From Gemmatimonadota bacterium (GTDB taxonomy: Bacteria > Gemmatimonadota > Gemmatimonadetes > Palauibacterales > Palauibacteraceae), in assembly GCA_021295785.1 (NCBI GenBank), contig JAGWBR010000011.1, positions 1 to 64,000 on the forward strand: a stretch of 64,000 nt of DNA, written 5' to 3'. Both the position numbers and the translations under genes were made by a program. This document shows, piece by piece, positions 1-9,618 of this stretch (position 1 is its first letter; each line of letters begins with the position of its first letter). The notes below the pieces were generated by a model. The model did not search any database and had not been told where the DNA came from. It was given only the letters and a program-made list of their open reading frames with translations.

Positions 1-1
1 G

Positions 2-118
2 GCCGGTCTGCGAGTCCACGCCGCGCTGGACACGAGGCCCTATCCTACGGGCGTGAAGGTGACCGAGGCGGAGATGGATGCGATCAGCTTGGTGCGCAAC
101 GAATTTCACGGCGACTAG
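2..118 (+). pseudogene. ISAzo13-family transposase, C-terminal fragment
   Basis: The window opens inside a reading frame that stops at 116-118. The visible 39 residues contain LDTRPYPTGVKVTEAEMDAI followed by LVRNEFHGD, which resembles the conserved C-terminus of ISAzo13-type transposases. Family members normally continue after the FHG motif with a short EWNY-type tail. Here the frame ends at HGD, so the copy seems to lack its last few residues. The N-terminus lies outside the window, so I cannot tell whether the rest is intact. No terminal inverted repeat is obvious downstream. The assignment rests on recognising this short tail. Confidence 0.6.
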
Positions 119-282
119 CAACTAGCACTAGCGATAGCGGAACTCGCGCATGGCGATCCAAGAACCGCTGCGGCAACCAGGCGACCGGTCCAGGCCCGTG
201 GTCCGCTGCTACCAGCAGGCAGACCGTAGTCGCCTTGGGCGAGCTCTCGCGGAGCGTCGCAGGGCTGGCCATGAGTCTATTT

Positions 283-312
283 GGTGAGCATGATGGGTGA
301 ACATGCTCCACC
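283..312. repeat. Inverted repeat upstream of tRNA-Val
   Basis: GAGCATG at 286-292 is perfectly complementary to CATGCTC at 302-308 around a 9-base loop. The stem can be extended by GGT (283-285) with ACC (310-312) across one bulged base. It lies between the transposase fragment and the tRNA. It could be a terminator without a U-run, an operator, or a relic of the insertion element. The sequence does not decide between these. Confidence 0.4.
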
Positions 313-332
313 CGGATTCCGTAAATTCGGGC

Positions 333-407
333 GGGCGCTTAGCTCAGTTGGTTCAGAGCGCCTGCCTTACAAGCAGGAGGTCGGCGGTTCGAATCCGTCA
401 GCGCCCA
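333..407 (+). tRNA. tRNA-Val (anticodon UAC)
   Basis: A full cloverleaf can be drawn. The acceptor strand GGGCGCT (333-339) pairs with AGCGCCC (400-406), and A407 is the discriminator. The D-arm contains AGCTCAGTTGGTT. The anticodon stem CCTGC/GCAGG encloses the loop CTTACAA, giving anticodon UAC, which reads valine GUN codons. The T-arm GGCGG/CCGTC encloses TTCGAAT. CCA is not encoded. tRNA genes are common insertion points, and a transposase relic does lie just upstream. Confidence 0.97.
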
Positions 408-532
408 TTCCCGTCAGCCCCTCCCCCCGCGGTCCACTGTGGCCGCCTTGGGGAACCAGGGCTAGGTTTGCGGACGGGACGGGGTGCGGGGCGGGGTGTT
501 GACGCGAGGAACGAGCAAAGGAGCTGGTTAAG

Positions 533-1717
533 GTGACGCTTTCTCGATCCACCCTTGGGGTGTTGACAGTCCTCGTCATTCTTGGGGGTCTGACCGTCGG
601 TGTCTGGTGGCGGATCCGTCCCGATGTGGAGGAAACAGACGGAGACTCCGACATGTCGGAGGCCGAGGCCGAGGTGGCCGAATCGGTGGTCCAGCAGTTC
701 AACACCGAAGTGGCCGTCCCGGTGACTGGAGTGGTTGTGGTCCGCGACACGCTCCGCATCTCCGCTACAGCCAAGGCTCGCGCGGAGGCGCTGCGCGAGG
801 CCAGGATTTCGGCGCAGGTGTCCGGCATCGTACAGTCCGTCCGCGTGCGGGAAAACCAGACTGTGGCGGGCGGCCAGGTGTTGATCCAGATCGACACCAC
901 CGAGTACGCCCTCGACCTGGCGACGAGCCGGGCCGCTCTCGGGCGGGCGCAGGTGGAGTACGAAGTCCGGCTCCTGCAGGACGAGCGTATTGAGGATCCC
1001 GAGGTCCGGGCAAGGCGGGCGGAACGCGCGCGGTTCCTGACGGGGTTTTCGCAGGCAGAGGTTGACTTGCGTCGCGCCGAGCTCCAGATGGAAAAGACAC
1101 AGGTAGTGGCGCCGTTCGGCGGTCGTATCGCCGATCTGAGGGTCGTTGAGGGCCAATACGTGGCGGCGGGCGAAGAACTTCTCACCGTGGTCACCATTGA
1201 CCCGATCAAGGTGTCGGTGGGCGTATTAGAGACGCTGCTGGTCGACCTGGAAGAGGGCCGGCTGGTATCCTTGGTTTTTGCGGCGCTGCCGGACACCACG
1301 TTCGTGGGCCGTGTCGAAACGATCAACCCCAAGACCGATCTGCAAACCCAGACGACTCGGGTTACGGTGCTGCTGGACAATCCGGGCGGGAGAATTCGGC
1401 CCGGCATGTACGCTAACGCGCAGGTCGAAGCCCGCCAGATTCCCAACGCGATTATCGTGCCTCGGTCATCGATCCGCGAGACCGAAGACCGGCGAACCCA
1501 CGTCTTGGTGCTTGAAGACGGCAGGGCCAAGTGGGTTTACGTTCCCCTGGGGGAGATGAACGACGAGGTGGTGCAACTGCTCGGCGAACCCGGAAGCCAG
1601 TTCTGGGTGGAGCCCGGATCGATCGTCTTGACCGACGGGCACCAATCGATCATTCACGACGCGGCGGTCGAGCTGGTGGAGGACGTTGCCGGGGCCGGTG
1701 GCAGGCCGACCCGGTGA
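533..1717 (+). CDS. RND efflux periplasmic adaptor subunit (HlyD/MFP family)
   Basis: This 394-residue protein would bridge an inner-membrane RND pump to an outer-membrane channel. It has an N-terminal hydrophobic anchor (about residues 8-26), then a lipoyl-like half-motif around the VRVRENQTVAGGQVLIQID stretch, a coiled-coil hairpin rich in Arg, Glu and Leu, the second lipoyl half (VAPFGGRIADLRVVEGQYV) and a C-terminal beta-barrel and membrane-proximal domain. This order matches the MexA/AcrA family at its usual length. The start is GTG, preceded by AAAGGAG (517-523) at good spacing. It is the first gene of a four-gene operon and overlaps the TolC gene by GTGA. The substrate cannot be inferred. 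Confidence 0.93.
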   Translation: MTLSRSTLGVLTVLVILGGLTVGVWWRIRPDVEETDGDSDMSEAEAEVAESVVQQFNTEVAVPVTGVVVVRDTLRISATAKARAEALREARISAQVSGIVQSVRVRENQTVAGGQVLIQIDTTEYALDLATSRAALGRAQVEYEVRLLQDERIEDPEVRARRAERARFLTGFSQAEVDLRRAELQMEKTQVVAPFGGRIADLRVVEGQYVAAGEELLTVVTIDPIKVSVGVLETLLVDLEEGRLVSLVFAALPDTTFVGRVETINPKTDLQTQTTRVTVLLDNPGGRIRPGMYANAQVEARQIPNAIIVPRSSIRETEDRRTHVLVLEDGRAKWVYVPLGEMNDEVVQLLGEPGSQFWVEPGSIVLTDGHQSIIHDAAVELVEDVAGAGGRPTR

Positions 1718-3159
1718 GGGCTGCTTTAGCGGCGGCGGTCTGCACCCTGGGCCCCACAATGGCGGCGGCGGGCTCGGCGGAAGCACTCCGGAGCGGTTCC
1801 GCGGTTCAGGCGCGGATCACGCAGGCCGCGGAGCCCGAGGGGCCCGTCACGGTACTTTCGCTGGACGAGGCAATCCGACTCGCCACCGAACACAACCCGC
1901 AGTATCGCCAGGCCGTGAACCGGCTGGACTTGACCGGCGCACGGTTGCGGCAAGGCTGGGCGGCCTTCCTCCCCACCGTAAACGTCGGATACACCACCGG
2001 GCAGAACTACCAGAGGCAGCCCACCTATCTCGACCTGGAGGGACGGCCCACGGAGAGCACCAATCCAACGTGGGTGGGCTCTTCAAGTGCCAACCTCGGG
2101 GTCTCGGCGAACTTCACCATTTTCGACGGTGGCGCCACCTTGCGAGAGCGCCATCAGATCCAGGCCGAGGTGCGATCAACCAGGCTGGGTGTGCAGGAGC
2201 AGATGGACGGCATCATCGCCTCGGTGGAGACGCAGTACCGCTCGGCGCAGCGGCAAAAGGCGCAGCTGGCTCTTGAGGTTGACCTGTTGGCAGCCCAGGA
2301 GCAGGACCTGGAGGTAGTGAAAGACCGGTTTGAATACGCCCTGGTGCGCCGCCACGACGTTCTGGAGGCGGAGTTCCTGGTCGAACAGCAGCGCGCAGCC
2401 GTCCGGGAATCCCGGGGGGCGGTCGAAACCGCGCTCATTGCTCTGAGGGTGGCCGTGGGGGACCCGGCGCTCGGGCGGGTGGATGTGGACGAGAGCGTGC
2501 CCGAACCCCGCGACCCGGCAACACTCTCTCTGCAGGACCTCCTGGACCGGGCGATGCAGGCCAATCCCGCCGTGGGGACCCGCCGGGCCCAGGTACAAAC
2601 GAGCGAAGCGGCCGTGAGGGCCGTGGACGCTCAGTGGTGGCCGAGAATCTCGGGCAGGTTCAGCTTGGGGCGGTATGATTACCGCACCGGCACAAGCGCG
2701 CTGTTTGACCTGCAGCCGGGCAACAGCTCGAGCGGTACGGCCAGCTGGGATTTCAATTTGTCGATTCCAGTTTTCGATGGGTTCCAGCGCTCCTACAACG
2801 CCGCCAGCGCACGGGTGGACCTGCGGAATGCGCATGAAGACCTGCGCCAGGCGGAACTTCAGCTTGAGCTGGACGTCCGCACCCGGTTCGCCGACCTGAC
2901 CACCGCCTGGGAGAACCTGCGCCAGCGGGACCGGGCCCTGGAGATCGCAGCCGAGCGGCTGGAGTTGGTGCGCGAGGAATACCAGCTGGGCAACGTGGAC
3001 ATCCAGCAGCTCCGGTCCGCCATCACCGACGAAGCGCGCGCCCGCCGGGATGCCCTGGACCAGCGTTTTGAATGTGCGCTGGCCTTGTTGGACCTGTATC
3101 AGGCGGCGGGAATCGTGGGCGAGGAAGCGGGCGTCCGGGCCACAAGAATCCCCGGTTGA
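1714..3159 (+). CDS. TolC family outer-membrane efflux protein
   Basis: A 481-residue outer-membrane channel of the TolC/OEP family. A signal peptide rich in Ala is followed by the typical opening LSLDEAIRLATEHNPQYRQA. Two repeated halves each contain a long Gln/Glu/Arg-rich helical hairpin, and the second begins near LSLQDLLDRAMQANPAVGTR. A GTG at 1714 overlaps the adaptor stop as GTGA and sits directly before the signal peptide, so I prefer it to upstream in-frame starts, which would add a low-complexity Arg/Gly extension. It would complete the tripartite pump with the adaptor upstream and the RND permeases downstream. Confidence 0.92.
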   Translation: MRAALAAAVCTLGPTMAAAGSAEALRSGSAVQARITQAAEPEGPVTVLSLDEAIRLATEHNPQYRQAVNRLDLTGARLRQGWAAFLPTVNVGYTTGQNYQRQPTYLDLEGRPTESTNPTWVGSSSANLGVSANFTIFDGGATLRERHQIQAEVRSTRLGVQEQMDGIIASVETQYRSAQRQKAQLALEVDLLAAQEQDLEVVKDRFEYALVRRHDVLEAEFLVEQQRAAVRESRGAVETALIALRVAVGDPALGRVDVDESVPEPRDPATLSLQDLLDRAMQANPAVGTRRAQVQTSEAAVRAVDAQWWPRISGRFSLGRYDYRTGTSALFDLQPGNSSSGTASWDFNLSIPVFDGFQRSYNAASARVDLRNAHEDLRQAELQLELDVRTRFADLTTAWENLRQRDRALEIAAERLELVREEYQLGNVDIQQLRSAITDEARARRDALDQRFECALALLDLYQAAGIVGEEAGVRATRIPG

Positions 3160-3172
3160 TTGCGGGCTGACG

Positions 3173-6100
3173 GTGCGTGCGTCGGTCTCCCGAGTATGTA
3201 CGAAGCGGCCAGTCGCGGTGGCCATGCTCATTCTGGCGGTGGTGCTCCTCGGGGGCATCTCCTACACCCGCCTGCCGATTGACCTGCTCCCCGAAATCAG
3301 CTTCCCGCGCCTCATTGTCTACACGAGCTATCCCGATGTAGCACCCGCGGAGATTGAGCGGTTGGTGACCGAGCCGATTGAGCAACAGGCCGCGGCCGTC
3401 GCAGGCATCCAGCGGGTCACCTCGGTTTCGCAGGACGGAGTGAGCCTCGTAACGCTCCGGTTCGCGTGGGGCACCGACATGGACTTTGCCGCGCTCAGCG
3501 TGCGGGAGCGGCTGGACAACATCCAGTACAACCTGCCCGAAACGGCGGAACGTCCCATCATCCTGAGAGTCGATCCCCAGTCGGATCCGGTCATGACGGT
3601 GGCGCTGACGGGTGGCAGCGGCCTGCTCAACAACAAGCAGATTGCGGAGCGGGTTTTCCGGCGCCGCCTCGAACAACTTGACGGCGTGGCGCAGGTCTCC
3701 GTGACCGGAGGGCTGGACCGGGAAATTCACGTTGAGTACGACCCGGCGTTGCTCAATGCCTACGACGTGCGCGCCGCGGACCTGGTGGAAGCCATCGGCG
3801 CCGCCAACCATGCGTCGCGCGGGGGTACGATTCTGCAGGGCCGGTACAGATATCCCGTGCGCACGCTGGGCGAGTTCCAGAACGTGGACGAGATCGGCGA
3901 CGTGGTGGTGGGGCGGCAGCAGTTCGACGCCGCCGACCCGTCCGGCCAGGCCCGTGATGACCCCGGTTTCCGCCAGATCCGCGTTCGCGACGTTGCCACC
4001 GTGATCGACGGTTTCGGCGACCGCCAGGAGATCGCCCGCTACAACGGCTTCGAATCGGTGGGCCTGCTCGTATTCAAGGAATCCGGGGCCAATACCGTAG
4101 GGGTGTCGGAGCAGGTCAGGGCGACACTCGAGCTCCTCGCGGAACAGTACCCGGAGTTTACGGCAGAAGTTGCCTACGACCAGGCGATCTTCATCGACGA
4201 GTCAATCAGCAACGTGGCCCAGGCACTGTTGTTGGGGGGACTGCTGGCGTTTGTGGTTCTGTTCCTGTTCCTCAGGGACCCGCGCTACCCGGTGGCCGTC
4301 GCCCTCGCCATCCCCATTTCGGTGATCGGTGCGTTCGGCCTCATGGACGCGTTCGGCGTGTCGCTCAACATCATGAGCCTGGGCGGGCTGGCCCTTGGCG
4401 TGGGCATGCTGGTGGACAACTCCATCATCGTGCTGGAGAACATCTTCAGGCACCGCCAGGCCGGGTTGGGGGCGCTTGAGGCCGCGGCCCGCGGGGCCGA
4501 AGAAGTACAGGGAGCGATTACCGCCTCAACCCTTACCACGATCTCGGTTTTCGGCCCGATCATCTACGTGCAGGGTGTGGCGGGCGAGCTGTTCGGCGCG
4601 CTGTCGCTGGCTGTGGCGTTTTCGCTGCTCGCGAGCCTGGCCGTGGCGCTCACGCTGCTTCCCACGGTGGCAGCCCGTTTTGGCGGGACCAGCGTGAGCG
4701 GACAGGCGCGGGACGCTCAGCACGGCGTGACCGCAAGCGAAGGCGTGGCCGGGGATGATCGACCCGGCCCCCCCGAGTCCGGCCTCCTTCGCGTGCTCTA
4801 CCGGGTGGCCCACGGAATCAACCAGGCCGTCCGCTGGGCGCTGATGGTTCCTTACCTGGCAATCAAACTGCCGGGGTCAGTGGTAATTCAGCTGGTCCGT
4901 TACTGGACCGGGCTCCTCGGGCGGGTGCTGTCGTTCTTGTTCTCGCCGCTGCTGGGAATCTTCGACCAATCGTTCGAGGCTTTCGCACGCTGGTACCACG
5001 GGGTACTGGACAAGGCTCTTGACCGCAGGGGTGTCGTCCTGACCGTGGCGGGGGGGACCCTGGCGGGATGTGTTGCGCTGGCCCTGACCCTTCAGCGGGA
5101 CCTGCTACCCGATGTAGACCAGGGCGCCTTCGCCGTCCAGATGGAACTGGACCGGTCCACTCACCTTGAGGCCACTGCCGATGCCGCTACAGCGCTGGAG
5201 AGCAGACTGCTCGGCGACGAGGCAGTGGTCGCCGTATTCGCTCACGTCGGGCGGGACGTGCAGGCGCTCCGCGACGACGGATCCACCTCGGGGCTCCACA
5301 CGGCTACCCTGCAGGTACGCCTGGACGACCGGGCGCGCACAGACGAAGTGGTTGGCAGGTTGCAGGATGCCGCCGCGGCATCAACGCCCGGGGATCTTTC
5401 GTTCGAGACCGGGCAGGCGACGGCGCTGGGCAGGTTGCTCGGGGGCAGCGAGGCCGACATCGCAGTGCGTGTGATGGGCCCCGATCTACAGCAGGCACAC
5501 GCCTTTGCCCAGACCGTCCGGGACCGGCTTTCGGGCGTCACCGAAATCCGCAACGTGCGAGTGGGGTCCGAACGGGGCCGGCCCCAGTTCCAAGTCGAAA
5601 TCGACACGGAAGCGGCGGCCAGGTTCCAGCTGGCGTCGCGACAAGTGGCGACCACCATCCAGACTGCCATGCTCGGGGCCCGGGCCACGGAGTTCATCGA
5701 ATTCGACCGCAAGATTCCCGTGATGGTGCGACTGCCGCAGCACCTGCGCCAGGATCCCGCCACGCTGCGTGAACTGCGAGTCGGGGCGGTGCCCCTTGCC
5801 GACCTGTCATCCGTCGAAGAGACGCTGGGTCCGGCAGAGATCCACCGCGAGGAGCAGGGCCGTGTCGTGACGGTGTACGCCGATGTGGCCCGCGGTGGGC
5901 TTGGCGCCGCCATATCCGCAGTGGAGGGGGCGCTCGCCGATCTGACCCCGCCGTTCGGCCACCGAATCGAAGTGGGCGGCGAGAACGAAGAGATGGCCCG
6001 GTCGTTCAGGGATCTGGCTTTTGCGTTCGCCCTGGCGCTCCTTCTGGTTTACATGATCCTGGCGGCCCAGTTCGAGTCGTTCATGCACCCGGCGACCATA

Positions 6101-6556
6101 CTCGTGGCCGTTCCGCTGGCCGTGGTGGGCGCGGTACTGGCGTTGGCGATTACCGGGGCGGGTCTCAACACGATGAGTCTCATCGGCGTGGTCATCCTGG
6201 TTGGAATCGTGGTCAACGATGCCATCGTCAAGGTCGATTTCATCAACCAGCGGCGCGCAAAGGGGCTCGCCGTGCGGGCGGCGATTCTGGAAGCGGGCCA
6301 GGTGCGGCTGCGGCCCATCCTGATGACCACGGTGACCACGGTGCTGGGCCTGTTTCCCATGGCGCTGGGGATCGGGCGGGGGGCTGACCTGCGCGCACCA
6401 ATGGCGATTTCGGTAATCGGCGGCCTGATTGTTGCGACCGCGCTCACCCTGATAGTTGTGCCGGTTGTTTACTCCGTGGTCGAGGACCTGCGTCTGGGGT
6501 GGCGGAGGCACCGCCCGCAAGGGGCCGCTGGGCCCGAACCGGTCAAGGCACCGTGA
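3173..6556 (+). CDS. RND efflux transporter permease subunit (first of two), with enlarged central region
   Basis: A 1127-residue inner-membrane pump of the AcrB/MdtBC superfamily, driven by the proton gradient. Two repeated halves each start with a transmembrane helix and a large periplasmic domain. The TM4 signature GMLVDNSIIVLEN (Asp near residue 415) carries DN where AcrB has the DD pair. The second half carries GIVVNDAIVKVDFIN and no Lys matching AcrB K940, as in many HAE1 relatives. Between TM6 and the second half, about residues 505-605 form an insertion with extra hydrophobic stretches (MVPYLAIKLPGSVVIQL) that is longer than usual. The GTG at 3173 directly precedes VRASVSRVCTKRPVAVAM. 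It overlaps the next pump gene as GTGA. Confidence 0.93.
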   Translation: MRASVSRVCTKRPVAVAMLILAVVLLGGISYTRLPIDLLPEISFPRLIVYTSYPDVAPAEIERLVTEPIEQQAAAVAGIQRVTSVSQDGVSLVTLRFAWGTDMDFAALSVRERLDNIQYNLPETAERPIILRVDPQSDPVMTVALTGGSGLLNNKQIAERVFRRRLEQLDGVAQVSVTGGLDREIHVEYDPALLNAYDVRAADLVEAIGAANHASRGGTILQGRYRYPVRTLGEFQNVDEIGDVVVGRQQFDAADPSGQARDDPGFRQIRVRDVATVIDGFGDRQEIARYNGFESVGLLVFKESGANTVGVSEQVRATLELLAEQYPEFTAEVAYDQAIFIDESISNVAQALLLGGLLAFVVLFLFLRDPRYPVAVALAIPISVIGAFGLMDAFGVSLNIMSLGGLALGVGMLVDNSIIVLENIFRHRQAGLGALEAAARGAEEVQGAITASTLTTISVFGPIIYVQGVAGELFGALSLAVAFSLLASLAVALTLLPTVAARFGGTSVSGQARDAQHGVTASEGVAGDDRPGPPESGLLRVLYRVAHGINQAVRWALMVPYLAIKLPGSVVIQLVRYWTGLLGRVLSFLFSPLLGIFDQSFEAFARWYHGVLDKALDRRGVVLTVAGGTLAGCVALALTLQRDLLPDVDQGAFAVQMELDRSTHLEATADAATALESRLLGDEAVVAVFAHVGRDVQALRDDGSTSGLHTATLQVRLDDRARTDEVVGRLQDAAAASTPGDLSFETGQATALGRLLGGSEADIAVRVMGPDLQQAHAFAQTVRDRLSGVTEIRNVRVGSERGRPQFQVEIDTEAAARFQLASRQVATTIQTAMLGARATEFIEFDRKIPVMVRLPQHLRQDPATLRELRVGAVPLADLSSVEETLGPAEIHREEQGRVVTVYADVARGGLGAAISAVEGALADLTPPFGHRIEVGGENEEMARSFRDLAFAFALALLLVYMILAAQFESFMHPATILVAVPLAVVGAVLALAITGAGLNTMSLIGVVILVGIVVNDAIVKVDFINQRRAKGLAVRAAILEAGQVRLRPILMTTVTTVLGLFPMALGIGRGADLRAPMAISVIGGLIVATALTLIVVPVVYSVVEDLRLGWRRHRPQGAAGPEPVKAP

Positions 6557-9500
6557 TTCGCACCGCCTACCGGAGACCGGTGGCGGTGGCCATGGCGTAC
6601 GTGGCCGTTGCTCTGTTGGGCCTGCGTGCCTGGACAGACATACCGATCGAGCGCTTCCCGGACGTTTCGCTGCCCCGCCTGGACATCACCGCCAGCTGGC
6701 GCGGGGCGTCTCCCGAAGCCATGGAGGCCTTCCTCACCTCGCCGGTCGAAGCGACTGTCCAGCTCGTCAGGGGCGTCCAGCGCGTCTCCTCTGAGTCGTC
6801 AGAGAACCTGGCCCGCATCACGGCCTACTTCGGGCGCGACACCCACATGGACTTCGCACGCCTGGAACTCTCCGAGCGTCTGAGGGTTTTCGAGGAAACC
6901 GACATGCCTCCCGGCGCGCGCGTTACCGTGAGCGACTACGTGCCCGAGGAATTCCGCCAGCAGAGCCTGTTGGGCTACACCTTCACCGGGCCGCTGACGC
7001 TGGGGGCGCTGCGCGAGCACCTGGATGAGGTGGTGGTGCCCGAACTCAGCCGGGTGGAGGGGGTGGGCCTCGTCCAGGCGAGCGGGGGCCGGGAACGCGT
7101 TCTGGAGATCGAGATCGACCGAGAAGCCGCGGCGGCGTTCGGGGTGTCTGCCGCCGAGGTGAACGCGGTTCTCGGGTCGCTGGACCTTCGCGGCGTGGCG
7201 GGAGCCGTGCGCCAGGGCGACAGCGAGTGGACGGTGACCATTCTCAACCGTCCCACCTCGGCCCAGGAGGTAGCCAGCGCCATCGTCAGGGCCAGCTCCG
7301 ACCGGGTCATTCGCATCTCCAACATCGGCACCGTGCGCGATACGTGGGAAGACATCACCAGCCACTACCGGATCAACGGCAGGCCGGCCGTCAGTCTGGA
7401 AGTCCTCAAGGAGGCCGGGGCCAACGCGGTGAGGGTGGCCGACGCGGTCAAAGAGCGAATGACGGTGCTGGAAGCGCGCAACCCTCCGAATACCCGGTTC
7501 ATTCTGGACCGGGACGGCAGCGAGGTGATCCGCGAGGAAATGGCCGACCTGCGCAGCCGCGTGTTCATTGCCGTGATGGTGATTTTCGCGGTGCTTCTGG
7601 TTTTTCTGGGTTCGGTCCGGCCCGCCCTGATGGTGTTCGCCACGATCGCGTTTTCCGTGCTGATCGCCCTCAATTTCATCTACTTTGCCGGTTTTTCTCT
7701 GAACCTGCTTACGATGATGGGGCTGGCAATGGGGTTCGGCCTCCTGGTCGACAACTCCATCGTGGTCCTGGAGAACATCTACCGGCGCTGGCAGCGGGGC
7801 GGATCGCGCGAAGAAGCGGCGACGGGCGGCGCGTCCAGGGTGCTTCTTCCCATCATGGCGGCAACGGGAACCAACCTCATCGTGCTGGTCCCGTTCGTAT
7901 ACCTCCAAGACGATTTGCGGCTCTACTATTTCCCGCTGGCGATTGCCATGGGGCTGAGTCTGATGGCCTCGCTGATGGTGGCCTTCAGCTTCATCCCGGC
8001 CGTCGCGGGCCGGCTGTTACCGGTCAGGTCGGCGGGCGGCGCGGCCGCGGCCGCCACGGCGCCTTTGTACGAGAGGTTCTACCGCAGGCTGGTTTCGGGC
8101 ACCTTGCGCTGGCCGTGGCTGACCCTGGCCCTTCCGATCGCGGCTCTGGCGGTGTCCGGCTATCTGTTCAACACCTACGTCGACCGGGGTTTTCGCTGGG
8201 GCGGCTTCGGAGGTTCCGACACCTGGATCAGCATTTCGATCCGGCTTCCCGACGGCACCGACATTGAGCGCACCGACGAGTTCACTCGGTTCTTCGAAGA
8301 CCGGCTGAGCACAATGCCCGAGGTGCGTCGTTTCGTGACGACGGTGGCGGAGACCTCCAGCAGGATCCACGTCACCTTCCCCCCGGAGATAGAACGAACC
8401 CACGTCCCCGTGGGGATCAAGGACCAGCTCTTCGCCTATTCGCTGGGATTTTCAATGGTGGACGTGTACGTGACGGGGTACGGCCCCTCGTTCTACGGAG
8501 GGGGAGGGGGGGGCGCGCCGAACTACCGGATCGAGGTTCTGGGCTACAACTATTTGAGGGTGCGCGACATCGCCGAAGACCTGGGTGGTCGTCTGGAGCG
8601 CATGCCGCGTGTTCGCGAGGTCAACACGAATGCCTCCATGCGCTGGTTTGCCCGGGAGAGATCGACCGAATTTACGGTTGTAATTCGCCGGGACGTTCTT
8701 GCCAACCAAGACCTTACCGCCCGGCAACTGGTGGCGGAGGTGCAGGCGGCGGTGCGCGGCCAGACCAGCGATGCCTTCATCAAGCTTGGCGGGGACGAAC
8801 TGCGCTTCCAGGTCAAAGTGGAGGGGAACAGGGATATCGACCTCTTCGCGCTGGGCGAACGGTTGGTGACCACACCCGGCGGGGAGCCGGTCCGCCTCGG
8901 CAGCCTGGTAGACATTGAGCCGCGCGACGTGTTGGCCACGATCCACCGGGAAGACCAGCAGTACGCGCGGGCGATCGGATACGAGTTCCGCGGTCCGCCC
9001 CGGTACGGCAACTTGGTGCACACAGCGGTGATCGATGCCACTTCCGTGCCGCCGGGCTACGAAGTCAGAGGGGGCAGGGGATACTGGCTGACCGACGAAG
9101 AACGGTCGCAGATCTACCTGGTGCTGGGCGCTTCGATCATTCTGGTGTACATGCTCACGGCGGCCCTGTTCGAGTCACTCCTGCTGCCGCTCTGTGTGTT
9201 GCTCACGGTGCCCATGGCGTTGATCGGCGTGTTCATGATCTTCTTCTACACCGACGCGACGTTTACGCGGGAGGCCTACATCGGCGTGATCATGATGGGG
9301 GGGATCGTGGTGAACAACGCGATTCTCCTTGTTGACCACGTGAACCGCTTGCGACGGGAAGAGGGCGAGTCCCTGCACGGAGGAGTGGTGCGGGGAACCG
9401 TCGAGCGCGTCCGCCCCATTCTCATGACCACGGCCACGACCATCCTGGGCTTGCTCCCCCTGGTGCTTTTCACGGAGTCGGCCAACGCCACGATCTGGAA

Positions 9501-9618
9501 CGCGCTTGCTTTCGTGCTGATCGGGGGGCTGGCGTCGTCTTCGGTCCTGGTGCTTACGGTCACGCCGGCGCTCTACTTCCTGCTTGAGCGGGCCAGAGGC
9601 CGGCGCGCCGTGGCCTAA
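6553..9618 (+). CDS. RND efflux transporter permease subunit (second of two)
   Basis: A 1021-residue RND permease with the standard duplicated architecture. The N-terminal TM1 follows RTAYRRPVAVAM, TM4 contains GFGLLVDNSIVVLENIYRR (Asp near residue 399), and the C-terminal half contains GGIVVNNAILLVDHVNRLRR and the RPILMTTATTILGLLPL helix typical of RND pumps. A Gly/Ala-rich hinge lies near residue 500, and a glycine run (GGGGGG) lies in the second periplasmic domain. It starts at GTG 6553 inside the upstream stop codon, so the two pumps should be made together. They are clearly different proteins and may form a heteromeric pump or serve different substrates. The stop overlaps the convergent gene by 4 bases. 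Confidence 0.93.
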   Translation: MIRTAYRRPVAVAMAYVAVALLGLRAWTDIPIERFPDVSLPRLDITASWRGASPEAMEAFLTSPVEATVQLVRGVQRVSSESSENLARITAYFGRDTHMDFARLELSERLRVFEETDMPPGARVTVSDYVPEEFRQQSLLGYTFTGPLTLGALREHLDEVVVPELSRVEGVGLVQASGGRERVLEIEIDREAAAAFGVSAAEVNAVLGSLDLRGVAGAVRQGDSEWTVTILNRPTSAQEVASAIVRASSDRVIRISNIGTVRDTWEDITSHYRINGRPAVSLEVLKEAGANAVRVADAVKERMTVLEARNPPNTRFILDRDGSEVIREEMADLRSRVFIAVMVIFAVLLVFLGSVRPALMVFATIAFSVLIALNFIYFAGFSLNLLTMMGLAMGFGLLVDNSIVVLENIYRRWQRGGSREEAATGGASRVLLPIMAATGTNLIVLVPFVYLQDDLRLYYFPLAIAMGLSLMASLMVAFSFIPAVAGRLLPVRSAGGAAAAATAPLYERFYRRLVSGTLRWPWLTLALPIAALAVSGYLFNTYVDRGFRWGGFGGSDTWISISIRLPDGTDIERTDEFTRFFEDRLSTMPEVRRFVTTVAETSSRIHVTFPPEIERTHVPVGIKDQLFAYSLGFSMVDVYVTGYGPSFYGGGGGGAPNYRIEVLGYNYLRVRDIAEDLGGRLERMPRVREVNTNASMRWFARERSTEFTVVIRRDVLANQDLTARQLVAEVQAAVRGQTSDAFIKLGGDELRFQVKVEGNRDIDLFALGERLVTTPGGEPVRLGSLVDIEPRDVLATIHREDQQYARAIGYEFRGPPRYGNLVHTAVIDATSVPPGYEVRGGRGYWLTDEERSQIYLVLGASIILVYMLTAALFESLLLPLCVLLTVPMALIGVFMIFFYTDATFTREAYIGVIMMGGIVVNNAILLVDHVNRLRREEGESLHGGVVRGTVERVRPILMTTATTILGLLPLVLFTESANATIWNALAFVLIGGLASSSVLVLTVTPALYFLLERARGRRAVA

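Noticed and set aside
2176-3258. Long antisense open frame opposite the TolC gene (360 codons)
   Set aside because: Its translation has no family resemblance and shows Arg/Pro/His-rich shadow composition. The opposite strand carries a clear TolC family protein.
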